NCBI GenBank assembly: GCA_024636295.1
Contig: JAGXHI010000046.1
Coordinates: forward strand, 1 to 64,000
Source: Desulfuromonadales bacterium
GTDB lineage: Bacteria > Desulfobacterota > Desulfuromonadia > Desulfuromonadales > JAGXHI01
DNA: 64,000 bases
Direction: 5' to 3'
Position numbers and translations under genes: made by a program. Positions within the stretch are counted from its first letter, which is position 1. Each line of letters starts with the position of its first letter. The notes under the pieces are model-generated. The model saw only the letters and a list, made by a program, of their open reading frames with translations. It had not been told where the DNA came from and did no database searches. Below, one piece after another: positions 34,973-42,449 of the stretch.

Positions 34973-35395
34973 ATGTTAGGACTTCTCATTGCGGATGAAA
35001 ACATCGATACCAGAAAGCAGATGGCCGACCTTTTCATTGAATCGGGTTACCACGTGATCGTGACCAATTCAGCGGCCAATGCTCTTTATGGAATCCTTAA
35101 AAAGACGGCCCAGGTCGTCCTACTCAGCAGTCGATTCGACGAATTGACTGCTTCGGACCTGATCCCCCTCCTTAAAAAGTGCAACAGAAACCTGACGATT
35201 ATCCTCATCTCCGACGAATTGTCTTTGGGGGTGATACGAAAGGTTCGCAAAGAAGGAATCTTCTACCATGCATTAAAACCGATGAAACCGGAGGATCGGG
35301 AGGAAATACGGCAGGTGGTTCAGTGTGCTTTCCAGCATCTTACAAACCCGCAACCCCCCGCCGGGGCTGATTCCGGCCGAGGCCAAACCTGTTGA
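34973..35395 (+). CDS. Receiver-domain protein lacking the phospho-acceptor Asp
   Basis: 140 residues consisting only of a CheY-like domain. The acidic pocket (LLIADEN) and the conserved Lys (ALKPMKPED) are present, but the strand that should end in Asp reads VVLLSSRFDEL, with Ser at the acceptor position. It is therefore a pseudo-receiver, likely signalling by protein contact rather than phosphorylation. ATG 34973 has GAGAGG eight bases upstream. Its position between two small membrane-protein genes of a respiratory operon suggests a link between complex assembly and signalling. Confidence 0.78.
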   Translation: MLGLLIADENIDTRKQMADLFIESGYHVIVTNSAANALYGILKKTAQVVLLSSRFDELTASDLIPLLKKCNRNLTIILISDELSLGVIRKVRKEGIFYHALKPMKPEDREEIRQVVQCAFQHLTNPQPPAGADSGRGQTC

Positions 35396-35406
35396 AGGAG
35401 GAACTC

Positions 35407-35655
35407 ATGAAAAAGTTCGAAACGGTGATGATATCTCTGGCAATGCTCAGCTTCGCAGCCCCTGCCCTGGCGGTGGATACGACCAAGGTCTACAGCAGTG
35501 GAATCCTGGTCCTGGTATTTCTCGGGATCTGTGCCCTGTTCGTGGTTTCCCAGATGATTCCAGCAGTCATTCTGTTGTTCGGCATGATCAAGGGACTGTT
35601 TAAAAAAGTTTCCAAAGAGGAGAAAGCGACAGCTACGGAGCCGGTGAACAAGTAA
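35407..35655 (+). CDS. Small exported/membrane protein, paralogue of 34673-34924
   Basis: 82 residues: signal peptide (about 1-22, AAPALAV), then one hydrophobic segment (GILVLVFLGICALFVVSQMI continuing PAVILLFGMIKGLF) and a Lys/Glu-rich tail. It shares segment order and the IPAVILLFGMIKGLF / VPGLILFFSLLKGIF pattern with the first gene of the operon. The ATG follows AAGGAGGAACTC; a TTG upstream is less likely. Confidence 0.72.
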   Translation: MKKFETVMISLAMLSFAAPALAVDTTKVYSSGILVLVFLGICALFVVSQMIPAVILLFGMIKGLFKKVSKEEKATATEPVNK

Positions 35656-35704
35656 TGAACTGATTGAGAGGGGACAGACCTCTCCCACCTTCAGGAGAAA
35701 CGTC

Positions 35705-35890
35705 ATGAAAGAATTTCTTGCCCAGATTTTCCAGTCAGTTGGCGAACTTAAGGAGGTGTACACACTGGTGGACTTTTATCAGTACATCAAAGGTGTGGAA
35801 TACCTGATCTGCGTAGCCTTTTTTATCGTCTTTACCAAATTCTACAAATACATCAACAGCCCCGTGAAGGAGTCGGTGAAGGATCGCTGA
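35705..35890 (+). CDS. 61-residue single-helix membrane protein
   Basis: MKEFLAQIFQSVGELKEVYT and a central hydrophobic stretch (YLICVAFFIVFTKFYKYI), no signal cleavage site. The ATG follows TTCAGGAGAAACGTC. It lies immediately upstream of the pentahaem cytochrome gene. Probably a small structural subunit of the membrane complex; not assigned to a family. Confidence 0.7.
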   Translation: MKEFLAQIFQSVGELKEVYTLVDFYQYIKGVEYLICVAFFIVFTKFYKYINSPVKESVKDR

Positions 35891-35945
35891 TCCGAATGGC
35901 CCTGCCCGCAGGCTTGGGGTGTGATTCAAAAGGAGAAGAACCGTT

Positions 35946-36476
35946 ATGGATAAAAAATCAACATTGAAATGGCTGGCCTGGGGGATGCTGATTGCAGGGT
36001 TTTTCATGGCATCACCCCTTTGGGGCAACGCGGGAGAGATACCCGAGTCTCTTGAGTTGCAATCGCTCTCCGAATTATACGAAGGCGTTTCCTTTGATCA
36101 TCTTCTGCACATGGACATGGTCGGGAACTGCGCCGCTTGCCACCATCACGGCACCGGAGACCCGGTCGAGGACGAAAACTGCGCCCGATGCCACAGCTAC
36201 AGCAAGGATACGGAAGTCGTTTCATGCGGCTCGTGTCATCCCTTAGAGCCCTTTTCACCCGAATATCTTCGGGAAAAGGAAATGGATGCGAATCGCTACC
36301 ATCGAGACATGCCGGGGTTGAAGGCCGCCTATCATCAAAGCTGCCTCGGTTGTCACAATGAAATGGGAGGCCCCACCGGGTGCCAGGACTGTCACCCGCG
36401 AACCGAAGCAGGTGATGCCCTTTTTCGTGCCGGCGCCTACGCTCCCGAATCGGGTGCCGCCGCTGGTCATCATTGA
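35946..36476 (+). CDS. Pentahaem c-type cytochrome subunit
   Basis: 176 residues with an N-terminal signal or anchor (about 10-27, WLAWGMLIAGFFMASPLWG) and five CxxCH sites: CAACH, CARCH, CGSCH, CLGCH, CQDCH, with many extra His for bis-His ligation (HHHG, YHRD, YHQS). The class III cytochrome style fits the periplasmic electron-accepting subunit of NrfD-type quinol oxidoreductases (Hmc/Tmc/Cbc-like). The ferredoxin and NrfD genes follow directly. The tail HH adds a possible metal site. Confidence 0.88.
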   Translation: MDKKSTLKWLAWGMLIAGFFMASPLWGNAGEIPESLELQSLSELYEGVSFDHLLHMDMVGNCAACHHHGTGDPVEDENCARCHSYSKDTEVVSCGSCHPLEPFSPEYLREKEMDANRYHRDMPGLKAAYHQSCLGCHNEMGGPTGCQDCHPRTEAGDALFRAGAYAPESGAAAGHH

Positions 36477-36518
36477 AAATCCGGATGAAGCGAGTGTAAA
36501 TCAGCGAGGAGATTCGTT

Positions 36519-37460
36519 ATGAAAGGAATAAGTCGAAGAAGATTTCTGGCTGCCAGCGTGATAGGCGGCGCTGCGACCACTCTGACCATGAGTAAAAAAG
36601 CCATGGGGGCGGGAACCTTCGAGGGATATCCCGAGGGAATGGGAGTTCTGGTTGACCTGACACGCTGCGTCGGCTGCCGCAGCTGCGAAGCGGCCTGCAA
36701 TAAAGAGCAGAAACTGCCCGAACCGGCCATGCCGTTCGATGACCCATCGGTTTTCGACCAGACCGGCCACGGCGGTCAGAAGCGCCGCCCCGACGAAAAT
36801 GCCTACACGGTAGTAAATCGTTACGATCCCCCGGGGGCCAATCACCCGCTTTTTCGCAAATTACAGTGCAACCACTGCAATGAACCGGCATGTCTCACCT
36901 CATGTTTCGTCAGCGCCTATACGAAAACAAGAGAGGGGGCGGTAGTCTACAACGAGAAGGTGTGCGTCGGCTGCCGCAACTGCATGATCGCCTGTCCATT
37001 CCAGATCCCGGCCTACAGCTATTCGAGTGCTTTTGATCCGGTCATCAAGAAGTGCATTTTCTGTTACGACACACGTTTGAAATACGGTAAGCCGCCTGCC
37101 TGCGTTGAGGCATGCCCTCAGGGAGTGCTGACGTTCGGTCACCGTAAGGAACTGATCAAGATCGGTCAGGACAGGATCAAGGCGCGTCCCGACAGGTATG
37201 TCGATCATATCTACGGAGAGACTGAGGTCGGCGGGACCGGCTGGATGTACCTCTCCGGCGTCCCCTTCGAACAGGCGGGCTTCGACACCACTCTGGGCAA
37301 AGAGCCGATTATATCCAATGTCAAGGAATTCCTCAGCACCGTACCCATGGTCCTGGCTATCTGGCCCGCCCTGTTCACCGGATTTCACCTGTTGGCCCGC
37401 AAAAAAGGACATGCGGACGAGGATCACTCCCATGAGTCACAGGAGGATGAAAAATCATGA
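36519..37460 (+). CDS. Tat-exported [4Fe-4S] ferredoxin subunit (HybA/HmcB/DsrO-like)
   Basis: 313 residues. The twin-arginine signal SRRRFLAAS is at 5-13. Four cluster motifs follow: CVGCRSCEAAC (about 50), CNHCNEPACLTSC, CVGCRNCMIAC and CIFCYDTRLKYGKPPACVEAC. A C-terminal membrane anchor (VPMVLAIWPALFTGFHLL) precedes a His/Glu-rich tail. It passes electrons between the NrfD quinol site and the pentahaem cytochrome on the outer face of the membrane. It overlaps the NrfD gene by four bases (ATGA), a sign of coupled translation. Confidence 0.92.
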   Translation: MKGISRRRFLAASVIGGAATTLTMSKKAMGAGTFEGYPEGMGVLVDLTRCVGCRSCEAACNKEQKLPEPAMPFDDPSVFDQTGHGGQKRRPDENAYTVVNRYDPPGANHPLFRKLQCNHCNEPACLTSCFVSAYTKTREGAVVYNEKVCVGCRNCMIACPFQIPAYSYSSAFDPVIKKCIFCYDTRLKYGKPPACVEACPQGVLTFGHRKELIKIGQDRIKARPDRYVDHIYGETEVGGTGWMYLSGVPFEQAGFDTTLGKEPIISNVKEFLSTVPMVLAIWPALFTGFHLLARKKGHADEDHSHESQEDEKS

Positions 37461-38797
37461 AAAATCTCATCGAAAGCGGAGTACCCATCGTGGATTCCCC
37501 CACCAGAGGAAAGGGGAAGAGGAAATGGAGCCTGGGAGAAAAGCTGCTTCTCGGCCTTACTCCCCGGCAGTACCTGATTCAGGCGATCCGCAATCCCCTC
37601 AACTGGATAATCGGAGTGATTTTCGCCATCGGCATTCCTCTCATTGCTGGTCGATTCCTTTTCGGGCTGAGTTTCGTCACACATAGCTCCAACGATTACC
37701 CGTGGGGACTCTTTCTGGCTTTCGGACTTTTTGCGATGGTCCCCCTGTCGGCTTCGGGCTTCATGCTCGGGACCACCGTGGAAATCTTCGGCCGTCATGA
37801 TTTTCAGCCCATCGAGAGATTGGCCCTTCTGAATGGCCTGCTGGGGTATTTCTTTGCGGTTGTTTACCTTCTCGTGGACCTTGGTCAGCCGTGGCGCCTG
37901 CCGTATCCGATGGTCGTCTCCTTCGGCACGGCCGCGGTCCTCTTCCTGGTCGCCTGGCATGTGGCCACCTATCTGTCCGTTCAGGTCGCAGAGGTCTCAG
38001 CCTCTTTCTTCGAATGGATCGGCTGGCTTCCCGGCAAACGTTTCATCCGGAAAATAGCCATAGGCCTGACCGTTTCGGGAATTATCCTGTCCACTCTCCA
38101 CCAGGGGGCGCTGGGAGCGCTTTTTACCTATGCACCGGGTAAGGTCCATCCCCTTTGGTACTCCTCATCTTTTCTCTGGATTTTCTTTTTCTGCTCGGCT
38201 ATCCCGGCGGGACTCTGCATGGTGATCGCCGTCAGCACGATTGTGAAGAAAACGATGGCATGGCGTTGCGATGAGGAGTTCCTCGATAAACTCGATTCGC
38301 TGACCATCGGGCTGGCCAAAGGAGCGAGCCTGGCGCTGATCACCTATCTCGCCATCAAGCTTATCGGGGTGGCGCATGACAACGAGTGGGCCTACCTGGC
38401 GACGGGATGGGGACAATGGTTCATGCTGGAGCTTTTCATCGGAGTCGTCCTGCCGATCGCACTGTTCGCCTGGGCCATTCACAATAACCGTCTGGGCGTG
38501 ATCCGGTTCACCGCATTCCTCACCGTCTTCGGCATCATCCTGAACCGAATCAACACGGCCCTCATCGCCTTCAACTGGAAGCTTTACCAGGAAATCCCCC
38601 ATTGGAGGGAAGTGGTGGTCTGCCTCACACTTTTTGCCGTGTACCTGGTGACCTACCGCTTCATCCTGTACCGACTTCCCATTCTCTACACCTGGCGGGA
38701 ACAGACCGACACGGTTGAAGAATTGGCGAAAGAAAAGATCACGTATCCGAAGGGGAACCCGGCACCCGTGGAGATGTTCCGTTCCATGGACGACTGA
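37457..38797 (+). CDS. NrfD/HybB-family integral membrane quinol subunit
   Basis: 446 residues with about ten hydrophobic helices. It carries the NrfD-type segments FGLSFVTHSSNDYPWGLFLAF near 65-85 and LLGYFFAVVYLLVDLGQPWR near 130-150, plus STLHQGALGALFTYAPGKVHPLWY around 215. These contain the polar and acidic residues that line quinol and proton paths in the family. HybB-like length. Together with the ferredoxin and pentahaem cytochrome it should form a menaquinol:periplasmic-electron-carrier oxidoreductase. Confidence 0.92.
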   Translation: MKNLIESGVPIVDSPTRGKGKRKWSLGEKLLLGLTPRQYLIQAIRNPLNWIIGVIFAIGIPLIAGRFLFGLSFVTHSSNDYPWGLFLAFGLFAMVPLSASGFMLGTTVEIFGRHDFQPIERLALLNGLLGYFFAVVYLLVDLGQPWRLPYPMVVSFGTAAVLFLVAWHVATYLSVQVAEVSASFFEWIGWLPGKRFIRKIAIGLTVSGIILSTLHQGALGALFTYAPGKVHPLWYSSSFLWIFFFCSAIPAGLCMVIAVSTIVKKTMAWRCDEEFLDKLDSLTIGLAKGASLALITYLAIKLIGVAHDNEWAYLATGWGQWFMLELFIGVVLPIALFAWAIHNNRLGVIRFTAFLTVFGIILNRINTALIAFNWKLYQEIPHWREVVVCLTLFAVYLVTYRFILYRLPILYTWREQTDTVEELAKEKITYPKGNPAPVEMFRSMDD

Positions 38798-38832
38798 GCA
38801 TTCGAGGAGATATTTCCGAAGAGAGGTACGCC

Positions 38833-39666
38833 ATGTTCAAGAGGACCTGCACCAGAGCCATTATTCCCGTGGCGCTTACAATGACCGGATTCGTGGCGGT
38901 CTGCTGTTTCCTCCTCTATTCGGTCATCAAAGCCGATATTACCGAAAGTACCATCCGATATTCGGTGGACCTGGCCGATACCATTATCAAATCGGCACGT
39001 TATACTATGCTGAAAGACGACCGCGAAACCCTTCAGCGCATCATCGACAATATCGGTGAGCAGCAGAATATCCGCCACGTCCGTATTTTCAACAAGAAAG
39101 GATTGATCATGTTCTCGGCCGATCCGGCCGAGAACAACCGGCTCGTCGATAAAAGCGCAGCGGGCTGCCTGGGGTGCCATGAAGGACCGGAACCTCTCTC
39201 CCTGTCCCGCGATGCCATGGAGAAGGCCCGACAGTTTCAGAATGCCGATGGCGAAGGGGTTCTGGCGATCACCGCTCCGATATACAACGAACCGAGTTGC
39301 ATCAGTTCTGCGTGCCACTTCCATGGTGAAGACCAGCAGATGCTTGGGATTCTGGATATCGGGCTGTCCCGATCACCTCTTGACAGAACTCTCTCCCTGC
39401 TCGGGTGGAGAATGCTTGGCTTCAGTTTCATGATTCTGATATTATCGGTAGGTGGCGTTGCCGCCCTGTTGACGAAGAGCGTTTTCGAACCGATCCGGAT
39501 TCTGGATGATCATGCTCAGCGTGCCGCCGATGGGCAACTGGAAAGAGATCTGCCCGAACTGGAAGGGGATTTGGGGAGAATCGCGAAAAATCATCGCCGC
39601 ATGGCTGAACAGCTGCGGCAGGCGCGGTCGGAATCAGCAAACCCGGATCAGAAGATTCAACCTTAG
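38833..39666 (+). CDS. Membrane haem-motif sensor with HAMP but no output domain
   Basis: 277 residues: membrane helix (about 12-32), periplasmic sensor, second helix (about 198-218), HAMP (about 218-270), then stop. The sensor has CLGCH (Cys112, Cys115, His116) and Cys156-x4-Cys161-His162-Phe-His. Both sites are at practically the same residues as in the kinase encoded at 31186-32790. No kinase, methyl-accepting or cyclase domain follows. It may modulate the full kinase by heterodimerisation, or act with the pseudo-receiver of the same operon. The ATG follows GAGAGG. It belongs to the cytochrome operon. Confidence 0.85.
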   Translation: MFKRTCTRAIIPVALTMTGFVAVCCFLLYSVIKADITESTIRYSVDLADTIIKSARYTMLKDDRETLQRIIDNIGEQQNIRHVRIFNKKGLIMFSADPAENNRLVDKSAAGCLGCHEGPEPLSLSRDAMEKARQFQNADGEGVLAITAPIYNEPSCISSACHFHGEDQQMLGILDIGLSRSPLDRTLSLLGWRMLGFSFMILILSVGGVAALLTKSVFEPIRILDDHAQRAADGQLERDLPELEGDLGRIAKNHRRMAEQLRQARSESANPDQKIQP

Positions 39667-39713
39667 TAGTTCCGGAGAAAAGCCGGTCATTAGTACAATG
39701 GGCAAGGGAGAGC

Positions 39714-40211
39714 ATGAACCGATCCTCCGAGACGCGCTCCGAGATGCGGGATGACCCCCGCCGTAAGTGCCTCAGGGAAATTCGTGATCTGAGGTCACGG
39801 GCGGGGCGTGGCCTATGGGCTATGGCTCTTTTTCTTGTTGTCAGTCTCGGGGCATTCAGCGATTTCGATTTTTTGCCGCCGCTCCCTCCCTCCTGGATGA
39901 AGATCCTTGGGCCCGGACCTCCTGTCTGGCTGATCAATTCCTTTCTCGTCCTCTACAGCTTTTCGGCTCTTCTTCTCATTCTCGCCCGGATGATGCAGGG
40001 TTCAGAGACCTTCCGCGGATTCGGACATGTCGGATATCTGACTGGTTTCTTCATCTTCTATCATTTCTCCGGAGCAATGGAAGAGAACTTCTGGGCTATT
40101 TTCACCGCCGGAGTGACCATTCTGGGCCTTGAGAGTTATCATCAATGGGTCCGTTTCGCGGAGGCGATCCGCAAGGCGGAGGAAACCCTGATAAGACTCG
40201 AGAAAAACTGA
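39714..40211 (+). CDS. Membrane protein of the cytochrome operon (paralogue of 29261-29782)
   Basis: 165 residues with four hydrophobic helices (about 33-50, 70-92, 102-118, 125-142) and a Lys/Glu-rich tail. It matches the product of 29261-29782 in the LLLILARMMQGSETFRGFGHVGY and TAGVTILGLE regions. Last gene before the terminator at 40254. Likely an accessory subunit common to both respiratory modules; no cofactor ligands identified. Confidence 0.72.
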   Translation: MNRSSETRSEMRDDPRRKCLREIRDLRSRAGRGLWAMALFLVVSLGAFSDFDFLPPLPPSWMKILGPGPPVWLINSFLVLYSFSALLLILARMMQGSETFRGFGHVGYLTGFFIFYHFSGAMEENFWAIFTAGVTILGLESYHQWVRFAEAIRKAEETLIRLEKN

Positions 40212-40253
40212 AGAATCGTCTTTCCGGCAAATTCTGCCGGGGGGTGCGAATTC

Positions 40254-40285
40254 AAAAAGGCTGCGGATTCCGCAGCCTTTTTGTT
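40254..40285 (+). terminator. Terminator of the cytochrome operon
   Basis: GGCTGCGG (40260-40267) pairs with CCGCAGCC (40271-40278), followed by TTTTTGTTTT. Confidence 0.9.
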
Positions 40286-40424
40286 TTCAGTGTTGGTGCA
40301 ATTCAGGAACTCGGAAACGGGCGCATGTCCCGGAACCCTGCACGAAGTCAAAAGTTTGACCATTCTCGCACCTCTTCTTCCTCCTGATCCCCTTTACATA
40401 CCTTTATTCAATAACTTACACATA

Positions 40425-40440
40425 TGGCACGGCTCTGGCA
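40425..40440 (+). promoter_or_regulatory. Sigma-54-like promoter of the REC-PilZ gene
   Basis: TGGCACGGCTCTGGCA matches the -24/-12 consensus at all but one position, with GG at 40426-40427 and GC at 40438-40439. It lies about 105 bases before the ATG at 40544. Confidence 0.7.
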
Positions 40441-40543
40441 ATCTGGATATCATAACCAGCCGAGCCAGACAGGCTGCCGTCTGTTTCAGATTCAGATTCC
40501 CGGTGCACTGGAACTAGGTAAACAATGAGAATGGAGATATCTC

Positions 40544-41344
40544 ATGTGGAATTCGGAAATCACCCTTGAAGATGCGGGAGAAAAGGCGAAGCCCCTCGGA
40601 CATTCCTCTTTGCCGGCGCAAAATCAGAGAGCCGACTCCTGGACGGTTCTGCTGGCCGATGATGTGGAACTTTTCATCGAGCTTGAAAAGTCCTTTCTGC
40701 GGCGAGCGGGGTTCAATCTGTTGATCGCCCAAAATGGCAGGGAAGCCCTGGCTCTGGTTCGGGAGCGCCGGCCCGATCTGGTGTTTCTGGACCTGTACAT
40801 GCCTGAAATGAACGGAGATGAATGTTGCCGGGAGATCAAATCGGACCCGGATCTGGCTTCCATCCCCGTGATTGTCGTGACTCACGGGCAAGGGGAGGAT
40901 GAAATGAGTCGTTGCCGGGAGGCAGGATGCGACGAGATTCTTCTTGAACCGGTCAGCAGACAGCATTTTCTGGGTGCGGCCCGAAAATTCCTTCAGCTCG
41001 ATCAGCGGATCGCTCCCCGGGTGGATGCCAGGCTGTTGGTCCGCTTCGGTCCGGACGAGAGTATTCTCAGCAGTTATTCCATTAATCTGAGTACTGGCGG
41101 ACTTTTCCTTGAGACCGATGATCCGCTGCCGATCGATTCTCCCCTGAATCTCGAATTCCTTCTTCCCGGTCCGGGAAAAAAGATCCGCTGCCGGGGGAGG
41201 GTGGCCTGGTTGAACAGCTCCGGAAGGATACTTAAAAGAGATCTGCCGGTTGGAATGGGGGTGCAGTTTCTAAATCTGACACTGGAGCACATGGAAGCCC
41301 TTAGAGCCTTCATCCATAGCAGAAATCTGACTCCGACCTGGTAA
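40544..41344 (+). CDS. Receiver-PilZ protein (c-di-GMP effector)
   Basis: 266 residues: receiver domain about 33-145 with acidic pair (LLADD), acceptor Asp in LVFLDLYMPEMNG and Thr in VVTHG. The conserved Lys-Pro is Glu-Pro (EILLEPVS), an unusual change in the switch residue. A PilZ domain (about 155-260) has the c-di-GMP motifs RIAPR (RxxxR) and NLSTGG (NxSxxG). It couples phosphorylation or its absence to c-di-GMP binding, often for motility or surface traits. The ATG follows GGAG, with a strong sigma-54-like promoter upstream. Monocistronic. Confidence 0.88.
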   Translation: MWNSEITLEDAGEKAKPLGHSSLPAQNQRADSWTVLLADDVELFIELEKSFLRRAGFNLLIAQNGREALALVRERRPDLVFLDLYMPEMNGDECCREIKSDPDLASIPVIVVTHGQGEDEMSRCREAGCDEILLEPVSRQHFLGAARKFLQLDQRIAPRVDARLLVRFGPDESILSSYSINLSTGGLFLETDDPLPIDSPLNLEFLLPGPGKKIRCRGRVAWLNSSGRILKRDLPVGMGVQFLNLTLEHMEALRAFIHSRNLTPTW

Positions 41345-41458
41345 TCAATCGAGAAACAAGGGGAAGGGAGTTGGAGCTATCCAAGAATCCGGGTGCATCA
41401 CCGGCGGATGAGATTTGGCTCAAAGGGATACCATCGGAGCGAGCCGAAGGAGGCGCCC

Positions 41459-41692
41459 ATGATCATTATCGATCACTTGAAATGCACCAGTTGCGGGGAC
41501 GATTTCGACGCATCGGTGCGCAGGCTAGAAGAGCTCGTTCTTATCCCTGAATGCACCTGGTGCGGTTCTTTCAGGACGCAATTGAAACTCAGATGGGAGG
41601 AATTCCCCCTTCAGAAGAAGAAGGAAAACAATCTCCGGTGGAAATCCGGAATCAAAAACGCTGAACGCGTGGAAAGGAGGAAAAGCCTATGA
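41459..41692 (+). CDS. Small zinc-ribbon protein, first of a tandem pair
   Basis: 77 residues. MIIIDHLKCTSCGDDFDA and a second pair CTWCG form a four-Cys rubredoxin-like or zinc-ribbon fold, followed by a basic tail (RWKSGIKNAERVERRKSL). The ATG 41459 follows AAGGAGGCGCCC; an in-frame start 66 bases earlier has no ribosome site. Its stop overlaps the start of the next gene (ATGA), which is a diverged copy. Function unknown. Confidence 0.72.
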   Translation: MIIIDHLKCTSCGDDFDASVRRLEELVLIPECTWCGSFRTQLKLRWEEFPLQKKKENNLRWKSGIKNAERVERRKSL

Positions 41693-41952
41693 TGGTAATT
41701 GATCACTGGGACTGCGCATGCTGCAACAATACTTTTGAGGAGACCCCTCCGCGCAATCTCGACGAAATGGTCAGGGTTCCGGCATGCCCCAGTTGCGGCT
41801 CGGCAAGAGTGCGGATTGAGCTTGCATCCGTTCCGGATCCGAACGGGCGAAAACCTGGCGGAAGGATTCGTGAAAAACCGCAGGCCAGATCTCATGCGTT
41901 GTATGCCGCCCGGGAGACGAACAGATCCTGGAAAGTAATCATCGGAAGGTGA
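41689..41952 (+). CDS. Small zinc-ribbon protein, second of a tandem pair
   Basis: 87 residues starting MMVIDHWDCACCNNTFEET, with a second pair CPSCG and a basic tail. Same layout as the preceding gene (I-D-H-x2-C-x2-C, about 23 residues, C-x2-C-G), which indicates tandem duplication. The preceding stop overlaps the first ATG; AAGGAGG lies eight bases upstream. It ends 21 bases before the convergent HIT gene. Function unknown. Confidence 0.7.
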   Translation: MMVIDHWDCACCNNTFEETPPRNLDEMVRVPACPSCGSARVRIELASVPDPNGRKPGGRIREKPQARSHALYAARETNRSWKVIIGR

Positions 41953-41973
41953 CCATGAGAAGGATCCGGGAGG

Positions 41974-42411
41974 TCATGTCTCCCGGATCCGGTTCAGGAC
42001 CGCGAGAATCCTTGCCTGCACCCTGCGGATGTCATCCTCTCCGGAGTAGGGATGACGCGGCCAGAAAAAACCTTTCAGCCCGTCTCCCCGGTTTCGGGGA
42101 ACCACGTGCACATGAAGGTGGAGAACGCTCTGGCTGACCCTGTTGTTCAGTGCCACGAAGGAGCCTTCGGCTTCCATCGCTTCCTCCACGACTCGGGACA
42201 GAAGTTGCACATTACGGAAAAACAGACCCGTTAGATCCTCCGGAAGATCCGTCAGCGTCTCGTAGTGCCCGCGTGGCACCAGGAGACAATGCCCCGGGAA
42301 AAGAGGCCGATGATCCAGAAACGCCAGGGAGATTTCATCTTCAAACACGGAATAGGAGGATGTTTCTTCGCCGATAATTCCACAGAATAGGCATCTCGTT
42401 TTTAAATTCAT
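41974..42411 (-). CDS. HIT-family nucleotide hydrolase/transferase
   Basis: 145 residues. The histidine triad is HLHVHVV near residue 115, preceded by NNRVSQSV. The N-terminus has CLFCGI, a half zinc site common in HIT proteins, and FLDHRPLFPGHCLLVPRGH is typical. ATG 42411 is used because the domain begins there; the long upstream frame crosses the MITE. It may be the last gene of the arsR operon. Confidence 0.9.
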   Translation of the reverse strand: MNLKTRCLFCGIIGEETSSYSVFEDEISLAFLDHRPLFPGHCLLVPRGHYETLTDLPEDLTGLFFRNVQLLSRVVEEAMEAEGSFVALNNRVSQSVLHLHVHVVPRNRGDGLKGFFWPRHPYSGEDDIRRVQARILAVLNRIRET

Positions 42412-42449
42412 ATGTCCTGTCCCGATTTTTGGAGCCCACGGCTCGCCGG

